A stretch of 64,000 bases of DNA, taken from NCBI GenBank assembly GCA_947652605.1, contig OX393581.1:53033924-53097923 (forward strand), given 5' to 3'. Positions 1-13,007 of this stretch are shown here, piece by piece. This stretch comes from Elmis aenea. Its lineage: Eukaryota; Arthropoda; Insecta; Coleoptera; Elmidae. Numbering within the stretch: the first letter of the stretch is position 1; each line of letters starts with the position of its first letter. A program made the translations under genes and the position numbers. The notes below the pieces were generated by a model. The model did no database searches and was not told where the DNA came from. It saw only the letters and a list, made by a program, of their open reading frames with translations.

Positions 1-1429
1 AATGAGCGTATATTCGATAATACCGCTAATGGTATATTATTATGTATAAGTGGTGACCGTGGCGGCTCTAGAGCAGGACGAAAATTCAAAAATTCTGCAA
101 GTCAAATTTTCATTAGTAGATTTTTAAGAGAAAAATCGAGATTTTCTTCAAACTTCCTGATTCGTGATGAATAAGAATTGACTTAGGACGAGGGGTGACA
201 TGCAAATCAGCAAAAACAAGGGGAAAAACTCTAAAAAATACCTATATATTTAACGAGAGACTTCCTTTGATCAAATATATGCAAATTAAGTCTCCGTCGT
301 GTCTTGCTGACGTTCCTTGATCCTTTATAAAGTCCTTGTATCTTCGATATTTGCAAGCTGGTCACATTTCAGCCGCTCAAAGAACCGAAGAACATGTGAA
401 TTGTTTGCTAAGTCCGGTATTTAGTATGCACATCTAATTAACCTATTAGGGTGTAGTTCATGTCATCGCTGGCATGGAAATTACATCAGCGGCTCTTATT
501 TTACCCACTACCCGCTATACATTTCAAATTAACATCGCATATATTTTGAATTTTATTATACCCACACGTTGACAATTAGGTATCTACCGCTTTACATGGG
601 TAACTTTCTTACTATAAGAGTTAAGGAGTAGATTAAATTGGCAAAGTTGAGCAGAATTACAAAATAAATAGAATGCAGTTAAATAAATTAAGCGGTGTTG
701 CGACACAGTAAAAAATGTCTGTAAAAATATCAGTTAAATTTTCCATTGTGTAGGTTTACATAAGAATTGTCACTAAACGAATGTAAATTCTATTCGTTTA
801 ATGTTATGAATACAAAGTTTTAATAAACTTTACATGCATTTTACAGGGTGAAAGTAATGTTACAATAAAATTGCAAAAATCACTCCAAAATTACTCGATG
901 TTTACAGTTTCACATTGTACTTGCGATTAAAGAAATGAATACTTGAGTTTAGGTGAAATATTAACACATCAAAATGCCACAAAAGCTGCATTTTTCCCTA
1001 AATTATAACCTGTTACTTCGTTAGTAGCAATCTCATATATCTTAGTTTATGTAGATCGGATAGTGCAAAAAATAAATGCTGATACAACTCTGGTTTACTA
1101 AAAATTCCTGAGTACTCTTCTGTCTAATAGCACGGCCTTGTAACTCGAGACAGAACTTTGCGCACTTTTTTGCTACATTTCAAGCTACATTTTAAGAGTT
1201 TTTATTGAATTTTAGGTAACATGTGTTTGATAAGCATTGAAGCCGTTCAAAATTTCTTTCAAAGTATGTCGTTATACAGGGTAAATGTATTGCTGTATAT
1301 TACAAAACGACTGTTTAAATAATTTTACAATTATTGTAGTGTTGTGTTAGTGTTGGCACCAAAAAATATAATTTTTGATTTTTAATTCATTGTAAGTAAA
1401 TGGAATAGTATAAGATCAGTTTTAGTATA
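1..1429. other. No gene seen
   Basis: AT-rich sequence with frequent stops in all frames. A TACAGGG motif at 1276 resembles the transposon ends seen later, but no partner end was found. Confidence 0.5.
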
Positions 1430-2420
1430 CTTTTTATTTTCGTTATCTTGTTCTCTATGAATTTTTGATTTTTTTGATTTCTTAAAAGAAACTTGACTTG
1501 AGTGGCAATGGAAAATGTTTTGTGTAAAAAATTTTTCAGAAACTTTTATTCTTGATAAATGTTGGTGGATGACCTAAAATTAATTTTAAGATGAAAAAAA
1601 ATTCATAAAAATTTATAGGATAGGTACTTAGGTTTTAGCGATTTCAGAAATATTCCAAGAGCCTTATTTTAAGAGTTACAAAAAAAAAACTTCATAGAAA
1701 AAGATTGTCTAGTATTCAAAAATACGACCAAAGGTGAAACTTGTCGTTATAATTTCAATAATTATTTTTATAGTATTTTAAAATCAAAAGGTCTGCAGTT
1801 TTTTATTATTGGTTTTTCAAATAATTTTATTCTTGAGAAAACTAATTTTAAGTTAGAACAAAGTTCAATATAAATTCATATAACTAGATTTTACCGATTT
1901 TAAAAATATTTCGAAAGAGAAAAGTGCCTTTATTTTAAAAATTTTTAAAAATTGCGCTAAAATCTCCAAAAGCTAGTGTTGTATGAACTTTTTTCGAGCT
2001 TTTTTAAACTTAAAATTTGATGTAGACCATGTACCAACTTTTCTTAAGAATAAAATTTCCCGATTAATCGATAATAAAAAACGTATCTATTAGCTGCAAA
2101 CTTTTTGAATGTTGACACTAGGTACTATAAAATGCGAAAATAAAATTCAAATTTCGTATTGTCATATTTTTTATTTCTAAACAAATTTTTCCCCTGATTT
2201 TTTTTGTAAGTATAAAAATAAGGGCACTTTAGTTTTGCGAATATTTTTAAAATACTTAAAATCTAGTGTCATATGAATATTTTTCCATCCTAAAATTAGT
2301 TTTAGGTCATGCATCAACTTATATTAGAAATAAAATTTGCTGAGAAATCGATAATAAAACCTTTTCCGATTGTTGCAGACTTTTTGAATGAGGCTGTAGA
2401 TCTTTTGACCCTAAAATTAA
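1430..2420 (+). repeat. Degenerate tandem repeat, ~280 bp period
   Basis: Blocks such as AATCGATAATAAAA followed by GCA(A/G)ACTTTTTGAATG appear at about 2065-2120 and 2345-2390. The GATTT(C/T)A(G/A)AAATATT-type blocks near 1640 and 1898 and the CTAAAATTA(A/G)TTTTA-type blocks near 1575 and 2290 suggest earlier units. Copies are strongly diverged and AT-rich. No coding potential seen. Confidence 0.45.
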
Positions 2421-3821
2421 TTATTATTGTGAAAATCTATCGGAATGCGTCTCTAACAAAAATTCCTGTAGAGACTTTATTTCTCCCTGACCTATAAGAA
2501 GCCAATAGGTAATATTTCCGGCGGTTTTTTAAGCTGGTGGAAGTAAAACGTGCATTTAATTTATATGTGACGTTGAATCGTGAAAATAAAAACGTTTGAT
2601 TTAAATTTTTAAAAATCAGCTGATTTAAATCGGGATTTAATCAATTATTTAAATCATGCCAAGCCTGGTTTGTGATAACGTCCACCAAATTATTTTACTG
2701 TTGCAAATAATTTTATGAAATGATTTTATAAACTAAAATTATTGGTATTGGAAACGTGTGAAGTAATAAATGATTGCAAATTTTTCCCCACTGTATGCTT
2801 TTCAGTAAGTCCGTTACATAATCCATCATTTAGTGATGAAATATCAGTGGCCATCACCTACATGTACTTTAATGTGTCCGATCCTTTACCGCTCGGGGCT
2901 TTTCCCCGGCTAGAACGTTACTTTTGTATACCATTTCACAATTCCACCGATTGGATCCATTTCAGGGCAGACGGATTCCCAGGGATTCATTTCTAACATT
3001 ACATTATCTCTGATTTCAAACGGACGCTGTCGCTGCTAATGGACTTGCTTTTTCTTGCGAACAGTGGGATGCAACTTGGGGAAATGTAGCCCATTTATAG
3101 GTTAGGAAACTTTGTGACAAACTCGTGCCACACCCTGAAATGTTATGAATAAGTATCCATTACATCAACGTCACTGAAAAACATAATCTATTATGATGAA
3201 CTGTATGTACGGAAGATCACTTAAAATGTCTTGCCTATTAAAAAGGCGCTTTGAGGCGAGCTTTTTGCAAGCTAAAGTAATGGTTAAATTAATTAGCTGT
3301 TACCGGAATCGTGCCAAGTTGTTGTCGGCTTGCTAGTACATTAAAATTGCCACAGATTTGTTTCATAGAATGTTTCAAATTCGAAGCTTAACATGAGAAT
3401 TTTCTCATGTTAAATGGGGGATGAGTTGTGGAAATTGGAGCTGAATTTAAATCTACACAGAAAATTTTGGAATAACTCGAAAATTTCGCAAGGCTATTTT
3501 TCTAAAAATGACACCCTTAGCAACGCATTTCTATCTTAGATTTGATCAAAAACCGCCTTAAATAATTTTTTACAACTCTTCAAAATTTTAAATAAAAATC
3601 TAAGTGCATTAGTTCGTGGAAAAAAGTTTTGCAATGGTCTTTATAATTTCTGAGTATGTTAAAGTCATCCCTCACACTAACATTTGTACCTTTAATTGGT
3701 TCAAAAAAAGCCTCAAACATTTTTTCGCAGCTCCTCGAAATTTTGAAAAAAGCCTAAAGTTTATTTAAAAAATGTTTGATGGCCTTTAAAATTCTGTAAA
3801 AAAATTACCAGTAGGTAGAGA

Positions 3822-4758
3822 AAAGTGCCCTAATATGGAATACTTTTTTGTATTCGGCAATAATATTCACATTTATTCAACAAAATTTTGCAAAACAAAT
3901 TATAAGGCATTTGTAATGAATACGCAACACATTACTCGAATTCTGGTACGATATTACGGTAGATATTTCTTATATAGCTATTTTTTTTTAAATGTTACTA
4001 CTATTCCATATTAAGCTCCCGGGGAACCTAATATGGAATACTAGTGGTTTTTAATATGGTATATAGAATTATATAGGAAATATACATTAAAATAAACAAC
4101 TGCTCATAGATTAATCTTTTATTTCTTTCTGATTTGCTTTATTACTTAAACCAAACAAAAACTCTGTTATTTATGTAAATTAAATTATAATTCAAGTGTC
4201 CTTCGAACTAAATGTTGATAATTTATTTATTTTTTACAGGTAGGACAATAGAATTGTTTTTTTTGGGTATTTTGCACATTTTTCGTCTGCCCATTTCTGA
4301 CACTTTTGACACTGGACCCATATTGCTGTACTTAGTGACCATAATCATATTCATTATAAGGCACTTCTATGTATTCCATATTAGGCATCAATGTGACATT
4401 TCAAAAATCGGTATATGTAAAACATGAAATGGCCCCAATCAAAATTTTGATCTATTTAATTGAAATGTAAAGGCTCATGCTAAATAAACATGCAATAAAA
4501 TATTTTATGTCATTTACCCTAGCATATAATATTTTGCACTGAAAGATTTAGCCTAAAAACTCATTGTCAGTAGCACGTCAAAAATATATTTGAATCTGTT
4601 ATGTAGAAATCTAGTGAATATTTTTTAACTATTTTACATTTGGGAATTTGTGATCAATGTACAAATAGGTACATATACTTTTCAACAGTTATCGCTTATT
4701 CATTGTCATAAAACTGATGTATTCCATAATAGGTAACTGTTCCATATTAGGGCACTTT
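3822..4758. mobile_element. Non-autonomous element with 19 bp inverted ends (CCTAATATGGAA family)
   Basis: The outer ends 3822-3840 and 4740-4758 are a perfect 19 bp inverted repeat (AAAGTGCCCTAATATGGAA). The core CCTAATATGGAATA or its reverse complement recurs inside at about 4002, 4029, 4371 and, in degenerate form, 4720. Such repeated subterminal motifs are typical binding sites for a transposase. No target duplication is evident. The interior frame at 4212-4427 is hydrophobic and AT-rich and shows no family resemblance, so I treat the element as non-coding. Confidence 0.6.
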
Positions 4759-5068
4759 ACGTATATAATTTTGCATTTTTTGGGTCTAAATTCGAAGTTT
4801 TGCAAATGCCTTTACATTTTTACAAACGGTTAAGATACCTTAAAAATTTCTCTTCGTTTATTCTATAAAAAACCGCCAAAAACAAAATGTGATTTTAGAA
4901 TGTACACCTTAAAAAATTGTTGTTTGGGGTTAATTATTTTTTTGTTGCTAATTATTACAGTTGACTCCATCCAGCGTTTATTTATTATAATTTTTTTGTT
5001 TCATGTCGTAAGACTTGCTTTATTTAATGAATTTTAAAACAGTATTAGCAAATAGATATGTTTGTTTC

Positions 5069-5277
5069 AGGTTCTAGTGTTATTGGTGCCAGTTTGATGA
5101 CCGCGGACTCATCTTTGTGTTTGATTGAATAGAGCCTAATCGGTTGTTCACTCAATAAAGCCTGACATTTTTATTAAGTTAAGAATGCCGGACGAACACG
5201 AGTGGTTGGCAATCGAGGAAGTTGTTCGAGGTCCATGATCAAACTCCAGGATATTGTTTCCGGACTAGCACACTAAG
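5069..5277 (+). other. Candidate exon between good splice sites
   Basis: The segment follows TATGTTTGTTTCAG (acceptor, ending 5068) and precedes CTAAG then GTAAGT (donor, from 5278). A second acceptor, TTCTTTTGTTTCAG, ends at 5504 and would begin another exon. One frame is open for about 20 codons (SSVIGASLMTADSSLCLIE) then stops at 5129-5131; AATAAA follows at about 5154. It could be a non-coding or UTR exon, or a terminal coding exon using that poly(A) signal. Confidence 0.25.
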
Positions 5278-6589
5278 GTAAGTTTGTTATTTCACATTAG
5301 TTTGTTGAATGAAAAATGCTGGTGTTTCAGAGTTCAATTTAAAAAATTACTGTTAAGTTGTAGACTCTAAGTTTTTCGATTTCCTGTCGTGATTGTTTAT
5401 TTCTTTAGCTCTCTCCAAATTATATAAAAATCAATTTAATTTAATTTTTTCTCGTGAATATGTGCATCGTGTTTGATAGCTAAATATTTTTTCTTTTGTT
5501 TCAGGTAGGTGCGAGGAGTGCGAAGAAACAAGAGGACGCCTAAAGCAGGCCTTGTACAGTTTTTGTTTGTTTAGACATGTACCTTTAACTTTTGGCAGTA
5601 TTTTTTATCTACACAGAAGTCTCAATAATTTGAATCGTCTTGATTTTTGCGTGCGCATATCTTTCGGGCGTTCGTCTTTTATTCAAGCGGCTTTTAGGAT
5701 AAGACATTTTAAGCGTTTAGGTTAAGGTATTTTAGGCGGTTCAAAATATTAAGACTTCTGTATGCACCAAATTTATAATATTATTTTAACTTACCATAAA
5801 ATAGTTCTTAGGAATAATGGTGGGTCGAAATTTATAAGATCCGTTTGTTCTATTGCTGCCAAAGGGATAAAGTGTTGTTAGGTGACTTTTCTTGTAACTC
5901 TTGATTAATTCTATTCGCCATATTTTTCAGTTGCAGGAATTCCCGTTACCGAAAATCGAGTGACTCAACACAGACTTATTGATCAAATAGTACATTTCCG
6001 AAATAAAATGTCAAAAACGTAGGGAAGAGTTGCCTAAGGCATACCGATCACCTAAGTCGTACCTCACAAATATTTTTTATTGTCATGGTCAATTTCATTT
6101 AAAACTCACTCAACTATTTAAGCGACATCTAGTAAGACATGTATAAAATTAACGAGCAATAGCAAATGTAGGTACACAAAAAATTTACAGATACAAACAA
6201 TTAGAATCACTGATTATTGATTTTTGACCAATTTACTCGTATGTATTTGATAATAATCTAACAGGGTAGTATTATTTCACCATTTAAAGTTTACATAAAC
6301 GTAGATTCATATTGGAATATTTTACCTTCATTTTATTTAATGATTACAATTTTAAAAAAAAAGTTAAATTGGTTTTTTATTAAAATTGGTTATTACAAAT
6401 GTAATATTTTATCTACATCAAACAAACAAGTTTTCGAAAATGTTATAGGTTCATAAAAAGTTTCAAAATAGACCGTTTTTCTGAAAATAATAATAGTTTA
6501 CTTCTTGTTATTCTGCCTTAATTTCTTTTTTTTTTCAACTTTATCACTTTACATTGAGGAAATTATAATCCACCGATAATTTAAGTTGG
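5278..6589. other. Intron-like or intergenic DNA, no gene established
   Basis: The stretch begins at the donor after the candidate exon. Further acceptor-like sites end at 5504 and 5931 (TATTTTTCAG). On the minus strand about 43 open codons end at a TATG/GTAAGT donor near 5800; too little to call. Confidence 0.35.
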
Positions 6590-6732
6590 CCGTTAGTTTT
6601 TTTTTTGCGCGGGGGGTTAATTGTTCCGGGGGGTTTTTACAGGGGGGGTTATTGTCCGGGGGTTATTGACCAGAGGGTAATTGTTCTGTTACCATACCGG
6701 ATGTAACTGAACCATACCGGATGTAACTGAGT
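6590..6732 (+). repeat. G-run patch with short tandem repeats
   Basis: A variable ~20 bp unit (G4-7 then TTA(A)TTG(T)CC) repeats at 6608-6690, providing five or more G runs within 80 bases. It is followed by a perfect tandem pair of ACCATACCGGATGTAACTGA at 6692-6711 and 6712-6731. The G runs are striking in this AT-rich DNA and could form a G-quadruplex. Confidence 0.6.
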
Positions 6733-8950
6733 TCTGGCCACCCCTTTTTTCTTTTGTTTAGAATTTTGATGAATGCAATTTTAGGCATGTGAAATGTGTA
6801 AAAAACCGGATTATTTGAACATACGTACACTATTGTTTCACTTCCGGTTACGCCGGAAATAACCCTAACTTTGTTATTTTTTGTTAGTTTCTTTGATATT
6901 TCCATTCGCAAATTCACTGATGGAGGTACATTTTTGAAAACCAGAAGGTACGATTTGGGAGACAGGTTATTTAAATTTAAATCACCCTTTGCTAGTTTTA
7001 AAAATTAATTAATTTTTTTGGTAAAATAATAAACAATATTTTCTTGCATGCAAATTCATACTAAATATAAAATGAGCAGTACGATTCAGCAACTCTTCTT
7101 TAAGTTTATTTGGTTCAGTTGCCAAATTTCTTTGATTGTTAATATTTGTTTCCTGTGTGCAGGTCAAGCGTTTCATCTTGCCATACCATCAATAGTGAAA
7201 AAACTCTCCTGAATCCTATATGTTTTGCTCTTAAAAGGTAATGAATAGATAATAAAAAACCGTTATAAAAGATTCTAATTATAATGTATTTTTCAGACTG
7301 AATTATCAAGTAATGCAACAAGAAATGATTCTACTTTGGCACAACCTTTATAATTTTCATCTAGATCATCAATACTAGAAACTTACATCAAAGGTAAAAA
7401 CAGTATTTTTTTTATGATAGGTATGCTTTAGTTATTTATTTGTCAAGTCGTCGACGTTAGTGTGTTTATATGGAAACTGTTGTAGCGAAAGACATAATTA
7501 GTTATACTTGCAGGCGCCGATGTAAAAAATCTGATGTTTTACTATTAACAGGTTTTAAAATGCGTGTAAATGTTTTGTTAAATAGAAACAATTAACAACC
7601 CATTATGCTTTTGTACCGTAACTGACATTAGTGTCCAATCACCTAACATTATATTAAAATGAAGAAAATAACGAGATAAAATTTATTGTGACTACATTTT
7701 ACAAGTCATAAATATTAATAGTTACTTGGAAGTAAAATTAACACAAATTATTTTCTTGGTTGAATGTTCAGAACAGACATGTAGATTTATTATATACATC
7801 ACAACATTGTTCTGAGTTTCTCGAAATCTTAGAAGGGCAATTTTGACATCGCTAAAAATTGATCGAAAACAATGATTTTCTGGACGAACACAGAAAAATA
7901 CTTTTAATTCGGTCGGATAAAACTGGGTTATCAAAGGTTAAATAAGATTGCTACTGGCTATAAGACTAGAGTGTCAAAGCTGGTTCTAGCATATCTACAA
8001 CACATTATTTATACCAAAATTTGTGGCTAAATCATATCGACGTTTGTAAAAATCCGGTAATTTAGAATTTTATTTTTGGTTATATTTATTTGGTAATTTC
8101 GAACGTTTAAGAAGTACTTTTGTAAATAATAATATTGAAATGATCGCGACATATAATTCCAAGTGCTGCTAGATTACGTCGTAAAACTTCCAACGATTTC
8201 ATAAAGAATCCTGTAAAACGACAAAAAGACGGGCGTTAAACTCGAGTAATACAATTTTTAAAGGAAAATTTCATTGCATGCAGATGTATAAAAGCGGAGA
8301 ATAATGATATTCATACGTTGTGTTTGCGCAAAACTAATTTTATAAGCACACAGTAAGGAAATTGCTTTGTTTGTATACGCGTAAAGCGAAATTTAATTTA
8401 CAGTTATAAAATGTAATATAACAAACAGGATCCGAGAGTAGTAGGACCCCGTGCAAATATTGAAATAACAAGTGTAAACCCTCTGTGTTTAGAATTTACG
8501 CACCTGCCTTGATATAACAATCGTATCTGGCGAATGTAATTTACTAACAGCAAAACCGGACCGGCGCGCGGAGCTGAGCCAAACAAAAGCTCAAGCACTC
8601 GAAATTCCAGTGACGTGTGCGGTTGGCTCGCCTATAAAGAAAGCTCTTTCGAAACTCGTTAGAGACATCCATTACGTCTTATCTATTAATAATCGGACTT
8701 GTATCCCCGGCGGATACAAAATAAAACACGACTCTGTAGCGGATTATTGTTGAGATTGCTCGGACCGTTGCGTTCGCCGTCCGCCGTTCGGAATACGCCA
8801 GGGGTGCTAAACCTTTCCGAAGTCGCGGGCCAATTAAAAAAGTTGGTGGGCCAAACAACATACGAGTCTTACATACCGCTCAGGCTTGGAATTCTCAGAC
8901 AACATCTCAGGAAAATTTGTCGAGTCAAATCACAAAATCTTGCAGTTCCA
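6733..8950. other. Mostly unique DNA, no gene seen
   Basis: Another CTTCCGGTTACGCCGGAA near-palindrome lies at 6841, like those at 21752 and 22492. The part 8520-8900 is GC-richer and holds the candidate promoter strings. Open frames here show no protein family. Confidence 0.4.
8287..8320 (+). promoter_or_regulatory. Candidate core promoter (TATA plus initiator)
   Basis: TATAAAAG at 8287-8294 is followed 26 bases later by TTCATACG, close to the arthropod initiator TCA(G/T)T(C/T). A second TATA-like site, CCTATAAAGA at 8631-8640, lies about 20 bases after a GTGACGTG. Both sit beside a GC-richer unique patch. No downstream gene is visible, so this is speculative. Confidence 0.2.
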
Positions 8951-9027
8951 TGTGTTTTACTGCGACTAGCGTTCAATGTGGATGAGGAATCTGTTCATAA
9001 AAAAGTATGCAACACTGTTGAACGAAT

Positions 9028-9204
9028 AGAAATTATATTATTTTTCAAAATAGTCCCCCGCATCTCGATACACTTGCGCCATCGATCAAGAAGCTTCTTG
9101 ATTTCCTGTTGAAAGAATCTCTTTGTTCAGAGCAGCTTCGATAACATCATACAACATAAAACTTTTTCCTTCGAAGAATTTTTTCGCAAGTGTCGCCTTT
9201 AAGA
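9028..9204 (-). pseudogene. Mariner-like transposase C-terminal relic
   Basis: Reading the minus strand from about 9204 gives LKATLAKKFFEGKSFMLYDV and then, after one frame change near 9110, IKKLLDRWRKCIEMRG. This matches the usual mariner C-terminal end, a leucine-rich helix followed by a G-I-x-x-L-x-x-R-W-x-K-C-I-x-x-x-G pattern. Only the C-terminus is left and the catalytic residues are absent. The overlapping plus-strand open frame across 8699-9112 is probably chance. Family assignment rests on the motif pattern only. Confidence 0.55.
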
Positions 9205-10384
9205 AAACCAGACGGGCAGTGGGCAAAAGATAACAACAAAAATCTGAGGTATTTCAGGATTATCTTGAAAACATTATTCAAACCTACTGAAACGCATTCT
9301 GATAATCTAGAACAGGAACTTGTGAATCAGGAAACATTGTCAATTATGAATGTTTTTCTGGTTAAATTTGAAGCTCGTATAGAGTTTCCATTAAGATTTT
9401 TTCTGGGAATCTTTGCGTTCAAGAGCCGCAGTCGTTTAAGCAGCCCTGGTATACGCGATCCGCGTTAGCCTTCCGATTTATCGTCCATATAATTGGGTAA
9501 TCAACTGTGAATAGGAAAATCGAGCGCAGAAAAACTCTTATGATAGTGTGATACGCTAGTAACACCTGCAATTTGCGGCGGGATTTGCATATAGATGGAT
9601 GGACGATGGCGTGCTCCGACTCCGCGCTTGATTCACGATAGCTAAACATGGATGAACTAAATTCTGAATGTATTTACTGACCAGTAGGCACGTAACAAGA
9701 TAGACCGGTAAGCGGCCGTCTCCCATTGTTAAATGCAACCGCCAAATAAATTTACCGCTCTATTTCGATATTCCGTTCCGATTTTAAAGACGGAATTGTG
9801 GTTGCGGAAACGGTTTAACTATGCATACTAGCAGGTTGAAGGTATCGCCGAATAATAGCAGCTCCTGCCGGCGATGTAAGTTAATCCCTGTTAACATGCG
9901 ATTATCTAAATTTAACAAATCAAACATAAATTTCGCTTAACAACGCTAATCAATTTTTCAAAACGAAATCTTTTCTCTAGAAGTTAAAACATTCAATAAT
10001 TTTGTAATCAATAAATTTCTTTTTAAACTTTAAATTAAAATATGAAATTTACGGTTTAAATTTCTGTTTGAAATCAACTAAACTGTGGTATTTTTTGTTG
10101 GCTTGTTGCTGTACATTCTTTTTCTTCACGTATTAGAACAAGAAAAGCCTAAGGTAGTCAGGTCAGGCGAACGAGGGGCCATTAAATTTTAGAGTTTTTC
10201 CAAGTTATTCGTTCTTCGGAAATGGTTCTCTAGTGTACCACGGTTTGAATGACAGTGTGAGCTTTGGCACCATCTTGTTACTCGTATCGACAAGCTTTTG
10301 CAACAAGAAATTTTCAATCGTTCTGTAGCTCCATTGGCGTTGTTAAAGAAATATGGTTCGATTATTTGTTGGACTGTACCTGCA
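9205..10384. other. No gene seen
   Basis: Unique AT-rich DNA between the mariner relic and I-like copy A. Small open frames overlap on both strands without motifs or splice context. Confidence 0.45.
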
Positions 10385-11167
10385 TACCTTTATTTATTTA
10401 TTTCCTAGGAGGTGGTTCCTTTTCGGGTCCCTGCACTGCGACCTATTGGTCTATTGTACCCCCTTAAAGGTCCTGTGTTTTTGAAAAACTCCAGGATTTT
10501 CTTTAAGGGTGGTTTTATTAACTCTTCTTGGTTGGCTTTTTCTATTCCCAGAAGTCTACGCCGACAGTGTGTGAATCCTTCACACTGGCATATTACGTGA
10601 AGAGGAGTTTCTTCTTTTTCACCACATCCTCTGCATATATCGGTCTCTGAGAGCCCTAATATGTGGGCGTTTGTTTAACCCACAGTGTCCTGTAGCGGGT
10701 CCTGTTGCTGCTCTGATGTCTTCTCTGCTCATTCTGAGCATTTCTTCTGTCTTTTCTTTGTAGACCATTGACAGGATAGCCTTAGAATGGGCTTCTCCTG
10801 CAACTTTTTCCCAATGAGCATTATGCCCCTGTATTAATGTCATTAATACAACGCTTTGCTGTTCCATAGGATGTACCAACTGCGGGTTTTGGTCCGAAGA
10901 AAGGTGTCTCGCTGCCTTCCCTTCCCTAGTATATTGGTGTGCCCTGAGCACCATACCAGTTTAACATTCTGCTTCCTAGCCCGTATGCAGTTCAGATTAA
11001 GTCCTGAGTTTATTTCAGACGAGCCAAGAGCTTTTAACAATGCTTGGCTGTCGGAGACTATGAAGATTCTTTCATTATTCAAATCCCTTTCTAATAGCGT
11101 ATCTGCACATCAGTGCATAGCGTACACCTTGGTTTGAAATATGGTTGCACACTGTCCAAAGGCTTTC
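10385..11167 (-). mobile_element. I-like non-LTR retrotransposon, 3' part, copy A
   Basis: This is a minus-strand copy of the 3' part of a non-LTR retrotransposon shared by four places in the window (also 17318-18860, 51184-51580, 58841-59294). Frames 11082-10843 and 10954-10619 contain the RNase H pieces IFIVSDSQALLKAL and KLVWCSGHTNILG, then IRAATGPATGHCGLNK and the start of the C-terminal cysteine-rich tail. RNase H after a reverse transcriptase, with an A/T-rich 3' repeat tail, points to the I/R1/LOA group. The copy is frame-shifted and lacks the part of the 3' UTR seen near 17380. Homology to copy B stops at about 11167, so it is 5' truncated. Inactive. Confidence 0.75.
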
Positions 11168-13007
11168 ACATGTAACAACCTTTGATAAGAGACGATATTT
11201 GTAAAAGAAGAGGAAAAAGTATTGGGATTTGGTGGTTTAGAAAAAGAAGGTTGTGGTTGAGGAACTGGAAAAATTGGTTGGCATGTAGCTGCCTTGATGT
11301 GTTTGGATATACTGTAAATAAAATAAGCTACGATGATGGTCAACCTCTGATAACAGTATTCGAAGAATATCAAATGGCACCAGAAAGTTCCAATAGAAAA
11401 TGTTCTTTTGTGATTAAACATTTCGTAGTACCTGTAAAATAAAGCAATACTCTTGTAATTAGAAATTTATCTAAGCTACTGGGGACCGGTTATCGTGCAA
11501 CAATTTTTCAGAATTACCACATATAAAGACCGATATCCCCATAAAATACTCCTCCAATTTTACAATCGTGTCCGATATCTGCAGTAATAAAATTAAAATT
11601 ACTTTATCATCCTTCCGCGCCATTAGTCGCTGATTACTTTTGGAATATTAAGGAAAAAAATGCGGAGCGACTGTTTTATCTATTGAAGGCTGGGTTAATT
11701 ATGGACCAAGGATCTCATTAGTGTAAGATAATTACTTGCCAAGTTAAGTTACACTTTAATTACAACGTTTCCAAGATTTATTCTCGTTTTTTAATTTGCG
11801 AAATTAATTTAGAACGAAAGAACATTCGTACCCGGAAGAATATTAAGAAAAAATCGGTCGCTGCACGTGATCGCGCGGTAGTCTGCGCGAAAAATCGGAT
11901 TTACTTATGTAATTTAGTTGCAAACACACAAATCGTGTACGGTTCCCTGTAAATTATATTTCTCTGTGTATTTCTGGATGTTAACGAGCGGGTATTGTTG
12001 AGTTTAATTACGTGTAATTTCGATTCTAGAATTTCGCGTGCTAGTAGACGAATTAATTTTCACCGAAAGTATGTACATTTTATCGAGTACTGCACGAATT
12101 CTGTTAAACATTTTGGAGTGAAACAATAAATTCGGGGAAATCCACTTTCGGAGTGGATTTAGGAAATGTGACAGCTGACTGTCAAGTAACACGTAGCTTT
12201 TTAAACGAAAATGAATTATAAAATCCATTATTCAAATGTAAAATGTAAAAGTGTTATAATATAACCGGCGTTTATTTACTAGAAAGCCTGAATGTGTTCG
12301 CTGATTTTATGGATGCGATGAAATGCTTAATAGAAATTAGACAAGGAATGACAAGTTTATTATTAATTTATGTTTATAAAAACGGGACATTTTTATGTCA
12401 TAATAAGAAAAAAAAATAATGTTTTTATATGATCACAAATGGATTCTAAAGTATTCTTTTTATATTCATGATTTTTTTACAATTTGTCTACCATAAGACA
12501 ATCAGCTGATGTATATACAGGTGGACCAAATTCGAATGTTTTATTAGGTATTTCGGTTACCCAGTGCCACATTAACACTTTTGGGGGCCCTAGGCGCAAC
12601 ACCATTATGAGGCCCCAAACAATCAGATCAAGTCAGTACATACTAAAAAAAATTGCTTTAAACCCTTATATCCTCTAATCAAATTTATGAATATGTTTTT
12701 TCTAAAACAGTCAATTTAATAAAATAAAAATAAAACGTAATAAAAATTAAGAACAGGTACAACACCGATTTCCCGGTAACTGATGGTACGGCATCTCCGT
12801 TAGTCCGGACAAAATTACGAGAGGAAAAAGGCATATTTTTAAAATAGTTTTTACATTCAGGAAGGTAAACCTTAACCCGTCCTTTCTAAATTTGTACACA
12901 TATTTAATTGCAAAATTGTCTTTTTTATTATAACTGAGAATTGTTTGACTCCGTCAATAAAATGTTTCCAGTCAATGTCATTCCCATGAGTTTGTAAAAT
13001 TCTGTTA
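11168..13007. other. No gene seen
   Basis: Unique AT-rich DNA. A GGGGGCCCTAGGCGC string at about 12582 and a TATACAGGTGGACC at about 12515 look like worn transposon ends, without partners. Confidence 0.4.

Noticed and set aside
4212..4427. 71-codon hydrophobic frame within the CCTAATATGGAA element
   Set aside because: The product reflects T-rich sequence and has no family resemblance; the element appears non-coding.
5089..5110. TATTGGTGCCAGTTTGATG resembling a retroviral-type primer binding site
   Set aside because: No long terminal repeats, TG...CA ends or gag/pol frames are nearby.
8699..9112. 137-codon plus-strand open frame
   Set aside because: Its 3' half lies antisense to a recognisable mariner C-terminal relic and it has no domain, so it is probably chance.
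11110..11442. Antiparallel frames of 86 and 103 codons
   Set aside because: The minus frame begins inside the end of I-like copy A and runs into unique DNA; no independent support.
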